Made by a program: the position numbers and the translations under genes | Shown here: in pieces, positions 62,101 through 64,000 of the stretch | How positions within the stretch are numbered: position 1 is the stretch's first letter | Layout of the letters: each line of letters starts with the position of its first letter | The notes under the pieces: generated by a model | Databases searched by the model: none | Told to the model about the DNA's origin: nothing | What the model saw: only the letters and a program-made list of their open reading frames with translations | Assembly (NCBI RefSeq): GCF_003311645.1 | Contig: NZ_QEST01000287.1 | Location: 1 to 64,000, forward strand | From: Streptomyces sp. PT12 | GTDB taxonomy: Bacteria > Actinomycetota > Actinomycetes > Streptomycetales > Streptomycetaceae | DNA length: 64,000 nucleotides | Direction of reading: 5' to 3'

Positions 62101-63217
62101 CCCGCTGCGCGTCGACCGCGAGAAGCTGGTCCTGGGCGTCGCCGCGCCGCTGCTCGCCATCGTCACCGCGGTCGCGATCACGTCGGCCGTGATGCTGATG
62201 ACGGGCGACAACCCCTTCCGCGCGTTCTCCGTGATGCTGGACTACGGCTCCAAGAGCGACAGCCAGGTCTGGATCATCAACAAGGCGATCCCCTACTACC
62301 TGGCCGCCGCCGCCGTCGCCATCGGCTTCCGGATGAACCTCTTCAACATCGGCGTGGACGGCCAGTACCGGGTGGCGGCGTTCTTCGCCGCGGTCGTCGG
62401 CGGCGCGCTGAGCCTGCCGGGGATCGTGCAGATCCCGATCATCCTGCTGACCGCCATGGCGTGCGGCGCGATCTGGGCGGGCATCGCGGGCTATCTCAAG
62501 GCCACGCGCGGGGTCAGCGAGGTCATCACGACCATCATGCTGAACTTCATCGGCGGCTCGCTCATCGCCTACTTCCTCCAGGAGGGGCGCCTCGCCGAGC
62601 GCGACGAGAACATCGTCCACACCCCCGACATCCCCGACTCCAGCTTCTTCTTCGAGATCCCGACGAACCCCCACCCCGTCCATGGCTCGATCGTGATCGC
62701 CGTCGCGGTCGGCGTCGCCTACTGGTTCGTGCTCGGCCGCACGCGCTTCGGCTTCGACCTGCGGGCGGTGGGGCGTTCGGAGGAGGCGGCCGAGGCGAGC
62801 GGCGTCAGCGTCAAGCGCACCGTGGTCACCGCGATGCTGCTCTCGGGCGCGGTCGCGGGCCTGGTGGGCATGCCGACCCTGCTCAACGAGTCGGGGAACT
62901 ACGGCATCGACTTCCCCGAGGGCCTGGGCTTCACCGGCATCGCCATCGCGCTGCTCGGCCGCAACCACGCCGTCGGCATGGGCCTGGCCGCGCTGCTGTG
63001 GGGCTTCCTCGAACGCACGGGCACCCAGCTGGAGTTCGAGGGCTACGACCAGGAGATCGTCGGCGTGATGCAGGGCATCATCGTCCTGTCCGTCGTGGTC
63101 GCCTACGAGCTGGTGCGCCGCTGGGGCGTCAGGCGCCAGCAGCGGCAGGTCGGCGAGCAGCTGGTCGCCGCCAGGAACGGCAGATCCGCAACGGACCCGG
63201 CGGAGGTGTCCGCGTGA
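62093..63217 (+). CDS. nucleoside ABC transporter permease (NupP/YufP type)
   Basis: A 374-aa permease of the BPD_transp_2 class with about nine spans: LVLGVAAPLLAIVTAVAITS, AIPYYLAAAAVAIGFRMNLF, NIGVDGQYRVAAFFAAVVGG, GIWAG-like GAIWAGIAGYLKATRG, VSEVITTIMLNFIGGSLIAY, FDLRAVGRSEEAAEASGVSV (cytosolic coupling loop), VTAMLLSGAVAGLVGMPTLL and FTGIAIALLGRNHAVGMGLA. Together with the ATPase and second permease it forms the membrane part of the BMP-dependent nucleoside importer. GTG start overlaps the ATPase end; its stop overlaps the next gene (GTGA). Confidence 0.93.
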   Translation: MSSPLRVDREKLVLGVAAPLLAIVTAVAITSAVMLMTGDNPFRAFSVMLDYGSKSDSQVWIINKAIPYYLAAAAVAIGFRMNLFNIGVDGQYRVAAFFAAVVGGALSLPGIVQIPIILLTAMACGAIWAGIAGYLKATRGVSEVITTIMLNFIGGSLIAYFLQEGRLAERDENIVHTPDIPDSSFFFEIPTNPHPVHGSIVIAVAVGVAYWFVLGRTRFGFDLRAVGRSEEAAEASGVSVKRTVVTAMLLSGAVAGLVGMPTLLNESGNYGIDFPEGLGFTGIAIALLGRNHAVGMGLAALLWGFLERTGTQLEFEGYDQEIVGVMQGIIVLSVVVAYELVRRWGVRRQQRQVGEQLVAARNGRSATDPAEVSA

Positions 63218-64000
63218 CCACCCTGTCCACCCTCGCCGAGAAGGTGCGCTCCCGCCGCCCCGCGGCGCACGAGCCGCGCCGCCGCATGAGCTACCCGGTC
63301 GTGCTGCTGCTCCTGGCCGGGGCGTTGCTGCTGCTCTCCCTGGTGCGGGCCGTCACCGGCCAGCAGAGCCTGACGTCGTCCGACCAGTGGGGCGCGGCGA
63401 TGGGCTTCGCCGTGCCGATCGGCCTGGCGGGGCTCGGCGGGCTGTGGGCCGAACGCGCCGGTGTGGTCAACATCGGGCTCGAGGGCATGATGATGCTCGG
63501 CCTGTTCGCCGCGGGCTGGATCGGCTGGCAGCACGGGCCTTGGGCCGCCGTGGTGGCGGGCATCGTCGGCGGCGCGCTCGGCGGGCTGCTGCACGCGCTT
63601 GCCACCGTGACGTTCGGCGTGGACCACATCGTGTCCGGCGTGGCGATCAACATCCTGGCGCTCGGCGTCGTGCAGTACCTGGCCAAGCTGTGGTTCGCCG
63701 CGGACGGCAGCGAGGCCGTGGCCAGGGGCGGCAACGACAAGCAGTCGCCGCAGATGGAGCGCATGGAGCCGTTCACCGTGCCCGGGCTCGGCGACTGGCT
63801 CGGGGACATCGACGAGCGGAACTGGTTCCTGGTGTCCGACCTGGCGGGCATCCTGCGCGCCGCGGTGCACGAGGTGTCGTGGCTGACGCTGCTGACCGTG
63901 CTGATCTTCGTGGGCACGTATCTGGTGCTGTGGAGGTCGGCGTTCGGCCTGCGGCTGCGCTCGTGCGGCGAGAACCCCCAGGCCACCGAGTCGCTGGGCG
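63214..64000 (+). CDS. nucleoside ABC transporter permease (NupQ/YufQ type), cut by right edge
   Basis: The first 262 codons of the second permease, open to the end of the window. Start GTG overlaps the previous stop by four bases. Segments: RRRMSYPVVLLLLAGALLLL, WGAAMGFAVPIGLAGLGGLW, AERAGVVNIGLEGMMMLGLF, GGALGGLLHALATVTFGVDH, IVSGVAINILALGVVQYLAK, LVLWRSAFGLRLRSCGENPQ. The ERAGVVNIGLEGMM motif is the hallmark of the YufQ-type subunit. It pairs with the preceding permease to form the heterodimeric channel. Confidence 0.92.
   Translation, partial: MTTLSTLAEKVRSRRPAAHEPRRRMSYPVVLLLLAGALLLLSLVRAVTGQQSLTSSDQWGAAMGFAVPIGLAGLGGLWAERAGVVNIGLEGMMMLGLFAAGWIGWQHGPWAAVVAGIVGGALGGLLHALATVTFGVDHIVSGVAINILALGVVQYLAKLWFAADGSEAVARGGNDKQSPQMERMEPFTVPGLGDWLGDIDERNWFLVSDLAGILRAAVHEVSWLTLLTVLIFVGTYLVLWRSAFGLRLRSCGENPQATESLG

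Overview
The window is a high-GC (roughly 73%) actinomycete chromosome segment, almost certainly Streptomyces or a close relative. The evidence is near-universal G/C at third codon positions, frequent GTG starts, many leaderless-looking genes and a conserved order of core genes: pcrA, icmB-like, sucCD, perM, purNH, folD, DUF3017, mdh, trpS, yihY, dacC, sdhCDAB, a nonulosonic-acid wall-polymer cluster, and a Bmp/nucleoside ABC transporter. No phage, insertion sequence, CRISPR array, rRNA or tRNA was found.

Layout. 0-3 kb: an XRE regulator with a tiny downstream gene coupled to a gene cut by the left edge, then HxlR and DUF1707 proteins. 3-6.4 kb: pcrA helicase and a proline/glutamine-rich membrane protein. 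6.5-10.8 kb: a gentisate-type ring-cleavage operon (flavin monooxygenase, gentisate dioxygenase, FAH-family hydrolase, IclR regulator) whose first gene is frameshifted by an exact 22-bp tandem duplication. 10.9-17.4 kb: three secreted or envelope peptidoglycan hydrolases (amidase, GH25, M23) surrounding a decayed NMT1-type ABC transporter with two half-permeases. 17.7-20.5 kb: B12-binding mutase subunit and succinyl-CoA synthetase. 20.6-26.2 kb: a DUF6879/TPR accessory cassette, an RTX protein, a membrane-anchored sigma-like protein, a PerM homologue and a membrane protein. 26.4-31.4 kb: purine and one-carbon genes (purN, purH, folD). 31.5-42.1 kb: orphan glycine-betaine-type binding protein with mdh, then trpS, 2H phosphoesterase, YihY, DD-carboxypeptidase, metallophosphoesterase and a family-5 solute-binding protein. 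42.1-42.6 kb: a noncoding island of diverged direct and inverted repeats. 42.6-46.2 kb: FAD-linked oxidase, a methyltransferase-like remnant, a secreted choice-of-anchor I/phytase-like protein and a gene fragment. 46.2-49.7 kb: sdhCDAB. 49.8-52.5 kb: GH20 hexosaminidase and an ECF sigma factor. 53-57.8 kb: a Kdn/sialic-acid-type wall glycopolymer cluster. 58-64 kb: M20 amidohydrolase and a BMP-type nucleoside transporter operon running off the right edge.

Two themes stand out. First, exact short tandem duplications (9-22 bp, 2-7 copies) are unusually dense: at least sixteen are visible, mostly around gene ends and starts. One breaks a gene, another duplicates a start codon. Second, several accessory genes between intact core genes are reduced to pieces: half-permeases, an ATPase N-terminus, a methyltransferase-like C-terminus and an orphan transporter binding protein. 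Together they suggest ongoing small-scale erosion of accessory functions. I found no clear evidence of an undescribed multi-gene system. The repeat island at 42.1-42.6 kb and the tandem-duplication pattern are the least explained structures.
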